From CAVWSM01 sp963798505 (GTDB lineage Bacteria > Actinomycetota > Actinomycetes > Jiangellales > Jiangellaceae): a stretch of 64,000 nt of DNA. Every line of letters begins with the position of its first letter. Positions within the stretch are counted from its first letter, which is position 1. The notes beneath the pieces were generated by a model. The model worked only from the letters and a program-made list of their open reading frames with translations, did no database searches and was not told where the DNA came from. A program made the position numbers and the translations under genes. This document shows positions 29,302-38,340 of the stretch, in pieces. Location of the stretch: contig CAWCTX010000015.1 of the NCBI GenBank assembly GCA_963798505.1, positions 124,001-188,000 of the forward strand, written 5' to 3'.

Positions 29302-29871
29302 CTAGCGGAACGTGTCAGCCGCCTCCTGGATCGCCGCCACGTAGTCGCTCCACCACTGCTCGTCCCCGATGTCATCGTGATCGGGACCGCCCCGCCCGTC
29401 GATGAGCTCACGGACGATGTCGGCGTGGCCGCCGTGGTGGGCGGTCTCGTCGACCATGCGGATGAGCAGCACGCCGAGGGTGGTGTTGCGCCTCTCCTCT
29501 GGCCAGTGCGCCACTGACCCAGGCGCGTCCAGGTCGAGCCCGGCGATCGTCTGGTCGGCGTGCGCGCAGGCCCGCTTGTAGAGCCCGATCAAGTAGTCGC
29601 TCGACTCGTCGGCCTTCGCCCACATGTCGGCGCTCTCCCAGATGGAGCCGTCGTCGATCCAGGCCAACGGCTCCGGCGCCGGCCGGTCGAACGACTCTCC
29701 CAGGTAGCCGTACTCCACCCCGGCCAGGTGCTTGACCAAGCCCAGGAGGTTGGTGCCTGAGGGGGTCATGGGGCGGCGAAGGTCGTACTCGCTCAGGCCC
29801 TCCAGCTTGGACAGCAGACCGGCTCGGCTGGCCTGCAGCTTGCGGTGGAGCTCGTCTTTCAGTTCAGTCAC
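29302..29871 (-). CDS. DinB family / DUF664 protein (paralog 2 of 3)
   Basis: 189 residues with TNLLGLVKHLAGVEYGYLGE, RMVDETAHHGGHADIVRELI and PDHDDIGDEQWWSDYVAAI, the DUF664 pattern including conserved His in VKHLAGVE and AHHGGHAD. The long open frame upstream is not conserved. The start is GTG 29871, 6 bases after a TACGGT box, which points to a leaderless transcript. Divergent from the acyl-CoA dehydrogenase with only 23 bases between the two start codons. Confidence 0.82.
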   Translation of the reverse strand: MTELKDELHRKLQASRAGLLSKLEGLSEYDLRRPMTPSGTNLLGLVKHLAGVEYGYLGESFDRPAPEPLAWIDDGSIWESADMWAKADESSDYLIGLYKRACAHADQTIAGLDLDAPGSVAHWPEERRNTTLGVLLIRMVDETAHHGGHADIVRELIDGRGGPDHDDIGDEQWWSDYVAAIQEAADTFR

Positions 29872-29877
29872 GCCCCC

Positions 29878-29887
29878 ACCGTATGTT
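29878..29887. promoter_or_regulatory. Overlapping divergent -10 boxes of the DinB and acyl-CoA dehydrogenase genes
   Basis: Minus strand TACGGT (29883-29878) lies 6 bases before GTG 29871; plus strand TATGTT (29882-29887) lies 7 bases before GTG 29895. The boxes share two bases, so RNA polymerase cannot occupy both at once. Both genes would be leaderless. Confidence 0.5.
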
Positions 29888-29894
29888 GGGCCCT

Positions 29895-31088
29895 GTGACA
29901 GAACCCACCGCCAAGGCGCGGCGACCCGTCCCGGCATGGGAGCTGTTCGGGATCGACGCGCTGCTGACCTCCGAGGAGCGCGCCGTCCAGGAGGCGGTGC
30001 GCGTGTTCGGCGACAAGCAGCTGCGCCCGCACGTTGCCGAGTGGTTCGAGGCTGGGGAGCTGCCCGCCCGCGACCTCGCCAAGGCGCTGGGCGGTCTCGG
30101 CGTGCTGGGCATGCACCTACAGGGCTACGGCTGCGCGGGCAGCAATGCGACGTCCTACGGCCTGGCCTGCCTCGAGCTCGAGGCGGCCGACTCCGGGCTG
30201 CGTAGCCTCGTGTCGGTGCAAGGGTCGCTCGCGATGTATGCCATCTGGGCATACGGCAGCGAGGAGCAGAAGCAGGAGTGGCTGCCGCGCATGGCGGCCG
30301 GCGACGCCATCGGCTGCTTCGGGCTGACGGAGCCCGACTTCGGCTCCAACCCGGCCGGCATGCGCACCCGGGCCACGCGTGACGGCTCCGACTGGGTGCT
30401 GGACGGCACCAAGACGTGGATCACCAACGGCTCAATCGCCAATGTGGCCGTCGTGTGGGCGCGTACGGACGACGGCATCCGCGGGTTTCTTGTGCCGACG
30501 GACGCCCGCGGCTTCTCCGCTCCGGTGATCAAGCACAAGCTGTCGTTGCGTGCCAGCGTCACGAGCGAGCTCGTCCTCGACAACGTACGGCTTCCGGCTG
30601 ACGCGCTGCTTCCAGCTGCGCGCGGGCTGTCGGGGCCGCTCGGCTGCCTCGACGAGGCGCGGTTCGGCATCGTCTTCGGGGCGCTGGGCGCGGCCCGCGA
30701 CTGCCTCGACGTCGCGACGTCATATGCACTGGACCGCGAGGTGTTCGGCAAGCCGCTCGCGGCGCACCAGCTCACACAAGCCAAGCTCACCGACATGGCG
30801 CTCGAGCTCGGCAAGGGCATGCTGCTGGCGTTGCACCTGGGCCGGCTCAAGGACGACCACGCGGTGTCGTCCACGCAGATCAGCCTGGGCAAGCTCAACA
30901 ACGTGCGGGTTGCCCTCGACATCGCGCGCCAGTCGCGCACGATCCTTGGAGCCAACGGCATCAGCCTCGAATACCCAGTCATCCGGCACGCCAACAACCT
31001 GGAGTCAGTGCTGACCTACGAGGGCACGAGCGAGGTGCATACGCTGGCCATCGGCCGGGAGCTCACCGGAATCGCGGCCTTCACGTGA
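29895..31088 (+). CDS. Acyl-CoA dehydrogenase, glutaryl-CoA dehydrogenase-like
   Basis: FAD enzyme of acyl-CoA oxidation, about 397 residues. Motifs: CFGLTEPDFGSNPAGMRTRA (FAD/substrate loop), WVLDGTKTWITNGSIANVAVV, the DEARFGIVFGALGAARDCLD helix, RQSRTILGANGISLEYP and the catalytic Glu region NLESVLTYEGTSEVHTLAIGRELTG. The TEPDFGSNP and YEGTSEVH patterns are those of glutaryl-CoA dehydrogenases. GTG 29895 is preferred to ATG 29883 because the latter lies inside the -10 box TATGTT. The stop overlaps the helicase start (GTGA at 31085), an odd partner for a metabolic gene. Confidence 0.88.
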   Translation: MTEPTAKARRPVPAWELFGIDALLTSEERAVQEAVRVFGDKQLRPHVAEWFEAGELPARDLAKALGGLGVLGMHLQGYGCAGSNATSYGLACLELEAADSGLRSLVSVQGSLAMYAIWAYGSEEQKQEWLPRMAAGDAIGCFGLTEPDFGSNPAGMRTRATRDGSDWVLDGTKTWITNGSIANVAVVWARTDDGIRGFLVPTDARGFSAPVIKHKLSLRASVTSELVLDNVRLPADALLPAARGLSGPLGCLDEARFGIVFGALGAARDCLDVATSYALDREVFGKPLAAHQLTQAKLTDMALELGKGMLLALHLGRLKDDHAVSSTQISLGKLNNVRVALDIARQSRTILGANGISLEYPVIRHANNLESVLTYEGTSEVHTLAIGRELTGIAAFT

Positions 31089-33577
31089 CCCTCGTTCTGC
31101 CGACGACGGCCGACGCCGACTCGCTGTTCGTGGCGTTCGAGGAGTGGGTGGCCGAGCGTGGCATCGAGCTCTACCCGGCGCAGCAGGAGGCGCTCATCGA
31201 GCTGGTGTCCGGGGCCAACGTCATCCTCAGCACACCGACCGGGTCGGGCAAGAGCCTGGTCGCCGCGGGAGCGCAGTTCTTCGCTTACGCCGAGGGTCGG
31301 CGCAGCTTCTACACCGCACCGATCAAGGCGCTCGTGTCGGAGAAGTTCTTCGACCTGTGCGACACGTTCGGGCCCGACAAGGTCGGCATGCTCACCGGCG
31401 ACGCGAGCGTCAACCCTGGCGCGCCGATCATCTGCTGCACCGCGGAGATCCTCGCCAACATCGCCCTGCGGGAGGGAGCCGACGCCGACATCGGCCTCGT
31501 CGTGATGGACGAGTTCCACTTCTACTCCGAGCCCGATCGTGGCTGGGCGTGGCAAGTGCCGATCATCGAGCTGCCGCAGGCACAGTTCCTGCTCATGTCG
31601 GCGACGCTTGGCGACACGACGTTCTTCGAGGAGGACCTCACGAAGCGCACGGGTCGGCCGACCGCCACGGTCGCGAGCGCTGAGCGTCCCGTACCACTGC
31701 ATTTCTCGTACGCTCTCACTCCTTTGCACGAGACGCTCGAGGAGCTCCTGTCGACGCACCAAGCACCTGTCTACGTCGTGCACTTCACGCAGGCGGCCGC
31801 GGTCGAGCGTGCACAGGCGCTAATGAGCATCAACGTGTGCTCCCGCGAGGAGAAGGACGCGATCGCAGAGCTGATCGGCGGCTTTCGGTTCGGCCCGGGG
31901 TTCGGCAAGACGTTGTCCCGGCTGGTGCGGCACGGCATCGGCGTCCACCACGCGGGCATGCTGCCGCGCTATCGACGCCTCGTCGAACGGCTCGCGCAAG
32001 CCGGGCTGCTCAAGGTGATCTGCGGCACCGACACGCTGGGTGTTGGCATCAACGTGCCGATTCGCACCGTGGTGCTGACGGGTTTGACCAAGTACGACGG
32101 TCGGCGCACGCGGCATCTCAAGGCTCGGGAGTTTCACCAGATCGCGGGGCGGGCGGGGCGCGCCGGGTTCGACACAATGGGCACGGTCGTCGTGCAGGCC
32201 GCCGAGCACGACATCGACAACGAGAAGGCGCTCGCCAAGGCCGGCGATGACCTGAAGAAGCGGCGAAAGGTCGTACGAAAGAAGGCACCTGAGGGTGTCC
32301 TGTCGTGGGGTCGGGGCACGTTCGACAAGCTGGTTGCCGCTCCACCCGAGCCGCTGTCATCACGGTTCGAGGTGAGCCATGCCATGGTGCTCAATCTCGT
32401 GCAGCGGCCGGGGGATGTGTTCGCGCATGCGCGGCACCTCCTGACGGGCAGCCATGAGTCAACGGCGGCGCAGCGCCGGCATGTGCGGCGTGCCATCTCC
32501 ATCTATCGCGCGCTGCTCGCCGCGGAGGTGGTCGAGCGGCTACCGGCGCCGGACGAGCGGGGTCGCACGGTGCGGTTGCACATGGAGCTTCAGCGTGACT
32601 TCGCGCTCAACCAGCCACTGTCGCCGTTTGCCTACGCGGCGTTGGAGGTGCTCGATCGTGAATCGCCGAGCTATGCGCTTGACGTGTTGTCGGTCATCGA
32701 GGCGACGCTCGAGGACCCGCGGGCGGTCTTGATGGCGCAGGAGTCGAAGGCGCGTGGCGAGGCCGTAGCCGCGATGAAGGCCGAGGGCATGGAATACGAG
32801 GAGCGCATGGACGCCCTCGAAGACGTCAGCTATCCGCGACCGCTCGAGGACCTGTTGCACGTCGCCTATGACGCCTACCGGCGCGGGCATCCGTGGGTGG
32901 AGGATCACCGGTTGTCACCCAAGTCGGTCGCGCGGGACATGTTCGAGCGGGCCATGAGCTTCTCGCAGTACGTCGGCTTCTATGGGCTCGGCCGTTCCGA
33001 GGGACTGGTGCTGCGCTATCTCGCCGACGCCTATCGGGCGATGCGGCAGACCGTGCCCGAGGAGGCGCGCACCGAGGAGGTCACCGACCTGGTCGAGTGG
33101 CTGGGCGAGCTGGTGCGACAGGTCGACTCGAGCCTCTTGGACGAGTGGGAAAAGCTGCGCAATCCAGACCCCCTTGCTGCCGAGGACGCGCTGCCCGACG
33201 AGACGCCGCCGCGGGTGACGGCCAATCCGCGGGCATTCCGCGTGCAGGTGCGCAACGCCATGTTCCGCCGCGTGGAGCTGGCGGCACGGCATGCCTATGC
33301 GGAGCTGGCCACACTCGACGATGGGCTGACGGCTGAGGCATGGCGGGTCGCGCTCGAGCCTTACTTCGCCGAGCTCGACGAGATCGGTCTTGGTGCTGAC
33401 GCGCGCGGTCCTGGGCTGTTCATGGTCGAGGAGCTACCTGATCTGTGGCGGGTGCGGCAGGTGCTGGACGACCCAGCGCACAACCATGACTGGGCGATCA
33501 CCGCGGAGGTCGATCTGGTGGCGTCGGACGACGAGGGGCACGCGGTTGTCCGAGTCATCGACGTGGGTCAACTCTGA
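31085..33577 (+). CDS. DEAD/DEAH-box superfamily II helicase with DUF3516 C terminus
   Basis: 830-residue RNA/DNA helicase of the Ski2-like group. Walker A TPTGSGKS at 50-57, motif II DEFH at 142-145, motif III LLMSATLGD, a helicase C domain with GVHHAGMLPRYRRLVE and CGTDTLGVGINVPIRTVV, and motif VI HQIAGRAGRAGFD. The rest matches the DUF3516 extension of actinobacterial members (HMELQRDFALNQPLSPFAY, FSQYVGFYGLGRSEGLVLRYL). It starts at GTG 31085 overlapping the dehydrogenase stop. Likely function RNA processing; the substrate is unknown. Confidence 0.9.
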   Translation: MTLVLPTTADADSLFVAFEEWVAERGIELYPAQQEALIELVSGANVILSTPTGSGKSLVAAGAQFFAYAEGRRSFYTAPIKALVSEKFFDLCDTFGPDKVGMLTGDASVNPGAPIICCTAEILANIALREGADADIGLVVMDEFHFYSEPDRGWAWQVPIIELPQAQFLLMSATLGDTTFFEEDLTKRTGRPTATVASAERPVPLHFSYALTPLHETLEELLSTHQAPVYVVHFTQAAAVERAQALMSINVCSREEKDAIAELIGGFRFGPGFGKTLSRLVRHGIGVHHAGMLPRYRRLVERLAQAGLLKVICGTDTLGVGINVPIRTVVLTGLTKYDGRRTRHLKAREFHQIAGRAGRAGFDTMGTVVVQAAEHDIDNEKALAKAGDDLKKRRKVVRKKAPEGVLSWGRGTFDKLVAAPPEPLSSRFEVSHAMVLNLVQRPGDVFAHARHLLTGSHESTAAQRRHVRRAISIYRALLAAEVVERLPAPDERGRTVRLHMELQRDFALNQPLSPFAYAALEVLDRESPSYALDVLSVIEATLEDPRAVLMAQESKARGEAVAAMKAEGMEYEERMDALEDVSYPRPLEDLLHVAYDAYRRGHPWVEDHRLSPKSVARDMFERAMSFSQYVGFYGLGRSEGLVLRYLADAYRAMRQTVPEEARTEEVTDLVEWLGELVRQVDSSLLDEWEKLRNPDPLAAEDALPDETPPRVTANPRAFRVQVRNAMFRRVELAARHAYAELATLDDGLTAEAWRVALEPYFAELDEIGLGADARGPGLFMVEELPDLWRVRQVLDDPAHNHDWAITAEVDLVASDDEGHAVVRVIDVGQL

Positions 33578-33595
33578 TCGGAGGTTGTGCAGCGA

Positions 33596-34198
33596 TCAGC
33601 GTGGCAGGAGAACCCGGACCTGGTCTCTGATCTCCCGCAGGATGTCCTCGACGGTGCGGGCGATGTTGGTCGTGGCCGCCATGCTGAGGAACATGATCGC
33701 GGAGACGATGTGCGCGAGCGTGGCGGCGTCACGGGGGCCGATGCGGTCGTCGCGTCGCAACACGGCGGCGATCGCTTCCTCGGTCTGGATGGTCAGGGCG
33801 AGGGCGTCGCGGTGGTGGGGCTCTTCGGGGTCGCCGAAGACGATCTCTCGCAGGTAGGTGCGCCCGTTGTCGATCTGGGTGCGGTTGCACTCCACGACAG
33901 GACGGACGATCGCCATCACCGCGCCGAGCGCGTTGGGGATGCGCTCGGCGGCCGCCTTTCCCTCCTCGAGGGCATCGGCGTAGCCGGCGTTCTGCACGAG
34001 CAGGAGCAGCTCGCCCTTGGTCTTGGCGTAGAGGAACAGGGTGCCGGTGCCGATGTCGGCCTTGTCGGCGATTTGCTGCGTGGTGACGTCGTCGACACCG
34101 TGCTCGGTGAAGAGTTCTCGCGCGGCGGCGGTGATGCGCTCGAGCTTGGCCTGCTTGTTCCGCTCGCGCCGTCCGACCGGTGGGGTGGCCAGTGGCAT
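33596..34198 (-). CDS. TetR-family regulator
   Basis: 200 residues. The N-terminal HTH reads ERITAAARELFTEHGVDDVTTQQIADKADIGTGTLFLYAKTKGELLL, the TetR pattern; the ligand domain follows. A ribosome site GGAGG precedes ATG 34198. Thirty bases further up lies the palindrome GCTCA-GTTA-TGAGC, and the same core (CTCA-N-TTATGAG) recurs at the promoter of the alpha/beta hydrolase, so it very likely controls itself and the hydrolase/EthD operon. A decayed second TetR at 36094 has nearly the same N terminus. Confidence 0.88.
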   Translation of the reverse strand: MPLATPPVGRRERNKQAKLERITAAARELFTEHGVDDVTTQQIADKADIGTGTLFLYAKTKGELLLLVQNAGYADALEEGKAAAERIPNALGAVMAIVRPVVECNRTQIDNGRTYLREIVFGDPEEPHHRDALALTIQTEEAIAAVLRRDDRIGPRDAATLAHIVSAIMFLSMAATTNIARTVEDILREIRDQVRVLLPR

Positions 34199-34227
34199 GA
34201 CGGGTGTCCTCCAGGAGGATGATCTGA

Positions 34228-34249
34228 CTAAGCTCAGTTATGAGCATAG
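34228..34249. promoter_or_regulatory. TetR operator at the tetR gene
   Basis: Core GCTCAGTTATGAGC at 34232-34245 with outer arms CTA (34228-34230) and TAG (34247-34249), a near-perfect 22-bp palindrome located between the EthD-like stop and the TetR start. It shares CTCA-N-TTATGAG with the operator at 36025-36040. Confidence 0.65.
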
Positions 34250-34255
34250 CTAGGG

Positions 34256-35051
34256 CTACGCCTGGTAGTGCAGGAGGACTTTGCCGTCCTTCACGTAGGT
34301 CAACGCTTCGGACACCTCGTATGCGTGGACGGCGGAAGCGAACACCGACAGCCGGTCCGACAGCGTCGCGAGCTGATCGCTGTCGAAGAACGCCGCTCGC
34401 GCGGGTGCGTCTGCGAACCCGAGGATCAGCGAGGCGTGGAATCGCTGGTCGGTGGGGTTGTCGTGCGCGACGTTGGGCGTGTCCCAGAGCTTCTCGTTCC
34501 AGGGCATGAACACCTGGGTTCGCAGCTCGGTCGTCGCGCCGGTGTTCGCGAGAGCGGGCACGAGCTCGTTGGTGATGTGCTTGCGGAACGCGACCGGTGC
34601 CGACACCTTCTCGTCTCCGGAGGTAGATCAGGGCTCGAGCCCCCGTTTTCTCGCCGGGCCGGGCGACGTCGTACCAGCGGGCCGAGTTCGGCGGCCCGGC
34701 GTAGAGCAGCGTGCGCCGGAACACGTTCACTTCGTCTTTGTACGCGAGCCTGGTCTGCTTGCGGCCCCGCAACGGCGAGAGCGCGGAGGCGAACGTGACC
34801 TCGGCGACCCCGTCGATCCTGCGCTCTGCGGGAATGACCGTCTCGACACCGTGGATGGCGGGCCACAGCCCGGGATTGGTTGCGGCGAGGTGGAGCTGCC
34901 GGTACTCGTCGAACCCCGGGGTCGCCGAGATGATCTTCGAGTGGGGGCCCTTCCAGTAGTCCATTCCCCTCTGACGCGGCTGATCGGTGCGCATCCACAG
35001 CAGGATCGATGACGCGAGAGACTTCTTCGTGTACGGAACGGTGCTCGTCAT
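34256..35051 (-). pseudogene. EthD-like (dimeric alpha/beta barrel) protein, one frameshift
   Basis: Two related blocks suggest a tandem ferredoxin-like barrel protein. First half: SSILLWMRTDQPRQRGMDYW, KGPHSKIISATPGFDEYRQL, LYAGPPNSARWYD. After a shift near 34593 the second half continues FRKHITNELVPALANTG, MPWNEKLWDTPNVAHDN and RFHASLILGFAD. Removing one base from GGTC restores GVGTGAFRKHITNEL. The family assignment is tentative; similar proteins are found next to alpha/beta hydrolases and may act on small organic ketones or quinones. It follows the hydrolase by 29 bases in the same operon. Confidence 0.65.
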
Positions 35052-35080
35052 TGCTCGTCCTTTGTGACTTCGGCTGCCGG

Positions 35081-35947
35081 TCAGCGAGCGAGGAACTCGA
35101 CGGCGACAGGGGCGAACTTGTCGTGGAACTGGAAGATGCCGCCGTGGCCGGAGTCGGGGTAGATGATCAGCTCGGACCCCTTGATGCGGCGGTGGAGGTC
35201 TTCGGAGAGGACCGAGGGCACCATGCGGTCGTTGTCGCCGTTGGCGATCAGGGTGGGCTGGGTGATCTTCGACAGATCTGCGGGCGCCGAGCGTCCCCAC
35301 TTCTTGATCGCCTTCAGCTGCGTCTGGAACGCCTTCACCTTGATCGGCGCGTCACGGTCGACGGTGCGCTCCTTGAGTCGCTCGACGAACGCCTTCGCGG
35401 CGCGCTTGCCGGTGGTGTCGCGGTTGAAGAACAGGAACTCCTTCGGGTCGGACCGGGTCAGGGTCGCCCTCAGCATGTCGATGTAGGTGGTGCCGGCGAC
35501 CTTGTCGATGTCCTTGCCGCCGGCGGGGCCGGTGCCGGTGAGGATGAGCTTGCGCACGAGATCGGGGTGCTTGACCACGAGGTCCTGCGCGACCATGCCG
35601 CCCAGGGAGAAGGAGAAGATGTCGACCTTGTCGAAGCCGAGCGCCTTGACGAAGTTCACGGCATCATCGGCCATCGCCTCGACGCTGTCGGGAACCTCAC
35701 CGGTGGAGGCACCGACGCCGCGGTTGTCGAAGGTGATGACGTGGTGGTCGTTGGCGATGGCGTCGACGATGCGGGGATCCCAGTTGTCCAGGGTCGCGGC
35801 GAGGTGGACGAGGAAGACGACGGGGATCCCGCCCCTCGGTCCCAGCTCGCGGTAGGCGTAGGTGACGCCGCCGGCGTTGATCGTGCGGGCAGGCGCCTTC
35901 GCATACGACGTGATGACCGGCTCGTTCGAGATGTTGGCGATGCTCAT
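35081..35947 (-). CDS. Alpha/beta hydrolase
   Basis: 288 residues. Oxyanion strand VVFLVHLAATLDNWDPR, FDNRGVGASTGEVP, nucleophile elbow FSFSLGGMVAQ (Ser in S-x-S-L-G-G), acid region LIANGDNDRMVPS and His in YPDSGHGGIFQFH. This matches the haloperoxidase/esterase-like group; substrate unknown. It starts at ATG 35947 after AAGGAG. The promoter TTGACA-N17-CATAAT carries a TetR-type operator over the -10 box, so transcription should be tightly controlled by the TetR at 33596. Leads the hydrolase-EthD operon. Confidence 0.88.
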   Translation of the reverse strand: MSIANISNEPVITSYAKAPARTINAGGVTYAYRELGPRGGIPVVFLVHLAATLDNWDPRIVDAIANDHHVITFDNRGVGASTGEVPDSVEAMADDAVNFVKALGFDKVDIFSFSLGGMVAQDLVVKHPDLVRKLILTGTGPAGGKDIDKVAGTTYIDMLRATLTRSDPKEFLFFNRDTTGKRAAKAFVERLKERTVDRDAPIKVKAFQTQLKAIKKWGRSAPADLSKITQPTLIANGDNDRMVPSVLSEDLHRRIKGSELIIYPDSGHGGIFQFHDKFAPVAVEFLAR

Positions 35948-36024
35948 GAGGGGTCTCCTTGTGGTGTGAGTTGGTGATGATCTGCAGAGGGTGGGTGGCG
36001 TCCCGCGAAGTCAGATCCCGAGTA

Positions 36025-36059
36025 CACTCAATTATGAGTGAACTCAGTAACCTTGTCAA
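36025..36059 (-). promoter_or_regulatory. Hydrolase promoter with TetR operator on its -10 box
   Basis: On the minus strand TTGACA (36059-36054) and CATAAT (36036-36031) are 17 bases apart. The -10 box is the centre of the palindrome CACTCA-ATTA-TGAGTG (36025-36040), which has the same core as the operator at the tetR gene. Confidence 0.7.
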
Positions 36060-36093
36060 GGGGAAGTCGTCGTGAGAGGCGGTCGGCCCGTCG

Positions 36094-36240
36094 ATGGGGC
36101 GCCGCGAGCGGGCGAAGCAGGACAAGCGAGACCGCATCATGGCCGCGCCGTGGGAGTTCTTCGCCGGGCAGGGCGTCGGCGGAGGTACGACCCAGAGGAT
36201 GCCGACCGCACCAGCCGTCACCGCGCTCCCGAATCAAGTT
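36094..36240 (+). pseudogene. Decayed TetR-family regulator, N-terminal remnant
   Basis: MGRRERAKQDKRDRIMAA, then WEFFAGQGVGGGTTQRM, follows the first 40 residues of the intact TetR at 33596 (GRRERNKQAKLERITAA and RELFTEHGVDDVTTQQI) but then loses all similarity, and the recognition helix is gone. It is divergent from the alpha/beta hydrolase across the operator at 36025-36040, the classic place for a TetR gene, so the original local regulator seems to have been lost or replaced. Confidence 0.6.
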
Positions 36241-36400
36241 GCCATGGTCACGTGGGCCCGCGAGGTATGTCGGCGCAGCGTGCCACGGTGTCACCACCGG
36301 GATGACCGTGGAGGTTGTGGGTCGATCGGCGGCCGGTACGCCCGCTGAAAGCGACCGGGAAATTCGCTGTGGACAGCCGCCACGCGGGCCTGTGACCTGC

Positions 36401-36406
36401 TATTCT
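36401..36406 (+). promoter_or_regulatory. -10 box of DUF222/HNH copy 2, leaderless start
   Basis: TATTCT followed by GGACGT and ATG 36413. The spacing of 6 bases leaves no room for a ribosome site, so the mRNA should start at or next to the ATG. The same arrangement is kept in the other arm (63942-63937). Confidence 0.5.
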
Positions 36407-36412
36407 GGACGT

Positions 36413-37738
36413 ATGTTCGAAGACCTGACCGGTGCCGAGCTGGCCGCCGCGATCGCCGCGGTCACCGACCCGGGCGACCTGTCCACCCCGGACGCGCTGG
36501 ACATGCTGGTCGCCGCCGAGAAGCTGATCGGCTGGGCCCACGCGGTGCAGGCCGACGGGCCACCCTCGCGGTCCTCGACCCCTACCGGGCGCCGCCGCCC
36601 GGCTTCGACCCCGTCGTGGAGATCGGCGCCGCCCTGGGCGCCTCGATCCGCACCGGGAACGCCAAGACCACCTTCGCCTACGGGCTGGCCCGCCTCCCGG
36701 TCGCAAGGGAGTTGCTGCTGGCCGGCCGGATCAGCCTGCCCCGGGTGCGCAAGCTGATCACCGAAACCCAATCCTGCGACGACGCGGTCGCCGCCGAGGT
36801 CGACGCCCAGCTGTCCCCGCACGCCCACCGGTGGAGCGTCGCCGAACTCGGCCGCCGCGCCGCCCGGCTGGTCGGCGAGCTCGACCCCGACGGCGTCCGC
36901 CGCCGCCACGAACGCCAACGCGCCGAACGCTGCGTGCAGTGGGAGCCGTGCGGCGACGGGATGGGCTGGATGAACCTGTACGGGCCGGCCCAGGACCTGG
37001 CCGCCGCCTACACCGCCATCAACGACCAGGCCCTCGCGAAGCGCCGCGCCGGCGACCAGACTCCGATGGGGGTGTTGCGGTTCGACGCGGCGATCGGCCT
37101 GCTCACCGGCCGCGCCGACAGCACCGAGTCGGCCGGCCGGCCGGTGGTCCGGCTCACCGTGCCGGCCCAGACCCTGCTCGGCCTGTCCGATACCCCCGGC
37201 CATGTTGATGGTGCCGGCCCGGTGCCCGCCCACGTCGCCCGCCGCCTCGCCGCCGGCGCCCAGATGTGGGAACGGATCCTGACCGACCCGGCCACCGGCG
37301 CCCCCTGCAGCCATGACCGCCGCCGCTACCGGCCCACCGAGGCGATGCGCCAACGCGTGCTGGACCGCGACCGGCACTGCCGCGCCCCCGGCTGTGACGC
37401 CCCGGTGTGGCGCTGCGACGCCGACCACGACACCCCCTGGCCCGCCGGGTTCACCTGCGACTGCAACCTCACCACGTTCTGCCGCCGCCACCACAACGCG
37501 AAGACCCACGGCAGGGTGGACCACCAAGCTCGCCCCGGACGGCACCCTCACCATGACCAGCCCCCTCGGCAGGGTCTACACCACCAAGGTCGAGCCGCTA
37601 CCCCACGAGGCCGGCTGGCCCGACGACCACCGCGACGGCGGCAGCGACCCACCCGACCCCGACGACGACGAGGCCTGGCAGGCCGAGAACCTCCTACACT
37701 GGATCGCCGACCCCTACCACCTCGACGAGGCTGCCTGA
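36413..37738 (+). pseudogene. DUF222 / HNH endonuclease, copy 2, two frameshifts
   Basis: Starts MFEDLTGAELAAAIAAVTD. The DUF222 core has FAYGLARLPVARELLLAGRI and HRWSVAELGRRAARLVGELD; the HNH end reads RDRHCRAPGCDAPVWRCDAD then CDCNLTTFCRRHHNAKTHG, with all zinc and catalytic His/Cys positions. Breaks: near 36550 (GCC GAC GGG lacks one base before ACC CTC) and near 37514 (extra A in GGCAGGGTGG). The tail GWTTKLAPDGTLTMTSPLG to HLDEAA is intact in the third frame. About 440 residues when repaired. Confidence 0.8.
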
Positions 37739-37942
37739 TCGGGTGAGCCAGCTCCGCCTGTCCGCCGTCAAAGGGGCCCCATCGCCCAGCGCCGGTGACC
37801 GGAGCAACGGGAGCAGGCAACGGGTCCTCCTGTTCCACGCCAGTCGACTTCGCCGCGCGACCGGCAAGGGCGCGCAAGCCTGTCAGTCCCGGCTGTCACG
37901 CTCATGCTGACGTGCTGTGTTGCTGCCGAGGAGGCAACGTCA

Positions 37943-38297
37943 TGGGAGCGGTGGAGCACCTCAACCCGGACGGGCTGCTGCGCAGCCTCGCGTTCACCCA
38001 GGTGGTGACAGTGAGCGGTCCGGCCAAGACGGTCTACGTGGGCGGGCAGAACGCGGTCGACGAGACCGGGGCGGTCGTCGGCGAGGGCGACATCGCCGTG
38101 CAAATGACGAAGGTCTTCGACACCTAGAGATCGCCCTGGCGGCCGCCGGAGCGACACTCGATCACGTCGTGAAGTGGAACATCCTCGCCATCGATGGTCA
38201 GCGCCCCAATCCCCCGCTGATCAGCGTGGCGATCGTCTCCGGGCTTGCCGTGCCTGGTGCTCTGGTCGAGCTCGATGCGGTTGCCGTCGTCCCCTGA
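37943..38297 (+). pseudogene. RidA-family protein, one frameshift
   Basis: Member of the YjgF/YER057c/UK114 family; RidA-type members hydrolyse reactive enamines or imines. Starts at ATG 37943 with GGAGG 7 bases upstream. The first frame reads LAFTQVVTVSGPAKTVYVGGQNAVD and TKVFDT, then a stop; the next frame continues LEIALAAAGATLDHVVKWNI, then ISVAIVSGLAVPGALVELDAVAVV. One missing A near 38122 (GAC AAC CTA GAG) repairs it. The usual active Arg of RidA enzymes is not obvious (LISVAIVSGLAVP), so it may be a non-canonical subgroup. Confidence 0.8.
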
Positions 38298-38340
38298 ACA
38301 CGCCGGGAAGCGGCCGGCTGCTTTGCCGGTTGTCACTGGC

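Larger units (their letters stand above)
36357..37738 (+). repeat. Long inverted repeat, arm 1 (DUF222/HNH copy 2)
   Basis: This segment, including promoter and upstream GAAATTCGC, is a near copy of 62604-63980 on the opposite strand, about 25 kb away. Identity is high over the whole coding region at both protein and DNA level, so recombination between the arms could invert the DNA between them. Confidence 0.75.
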
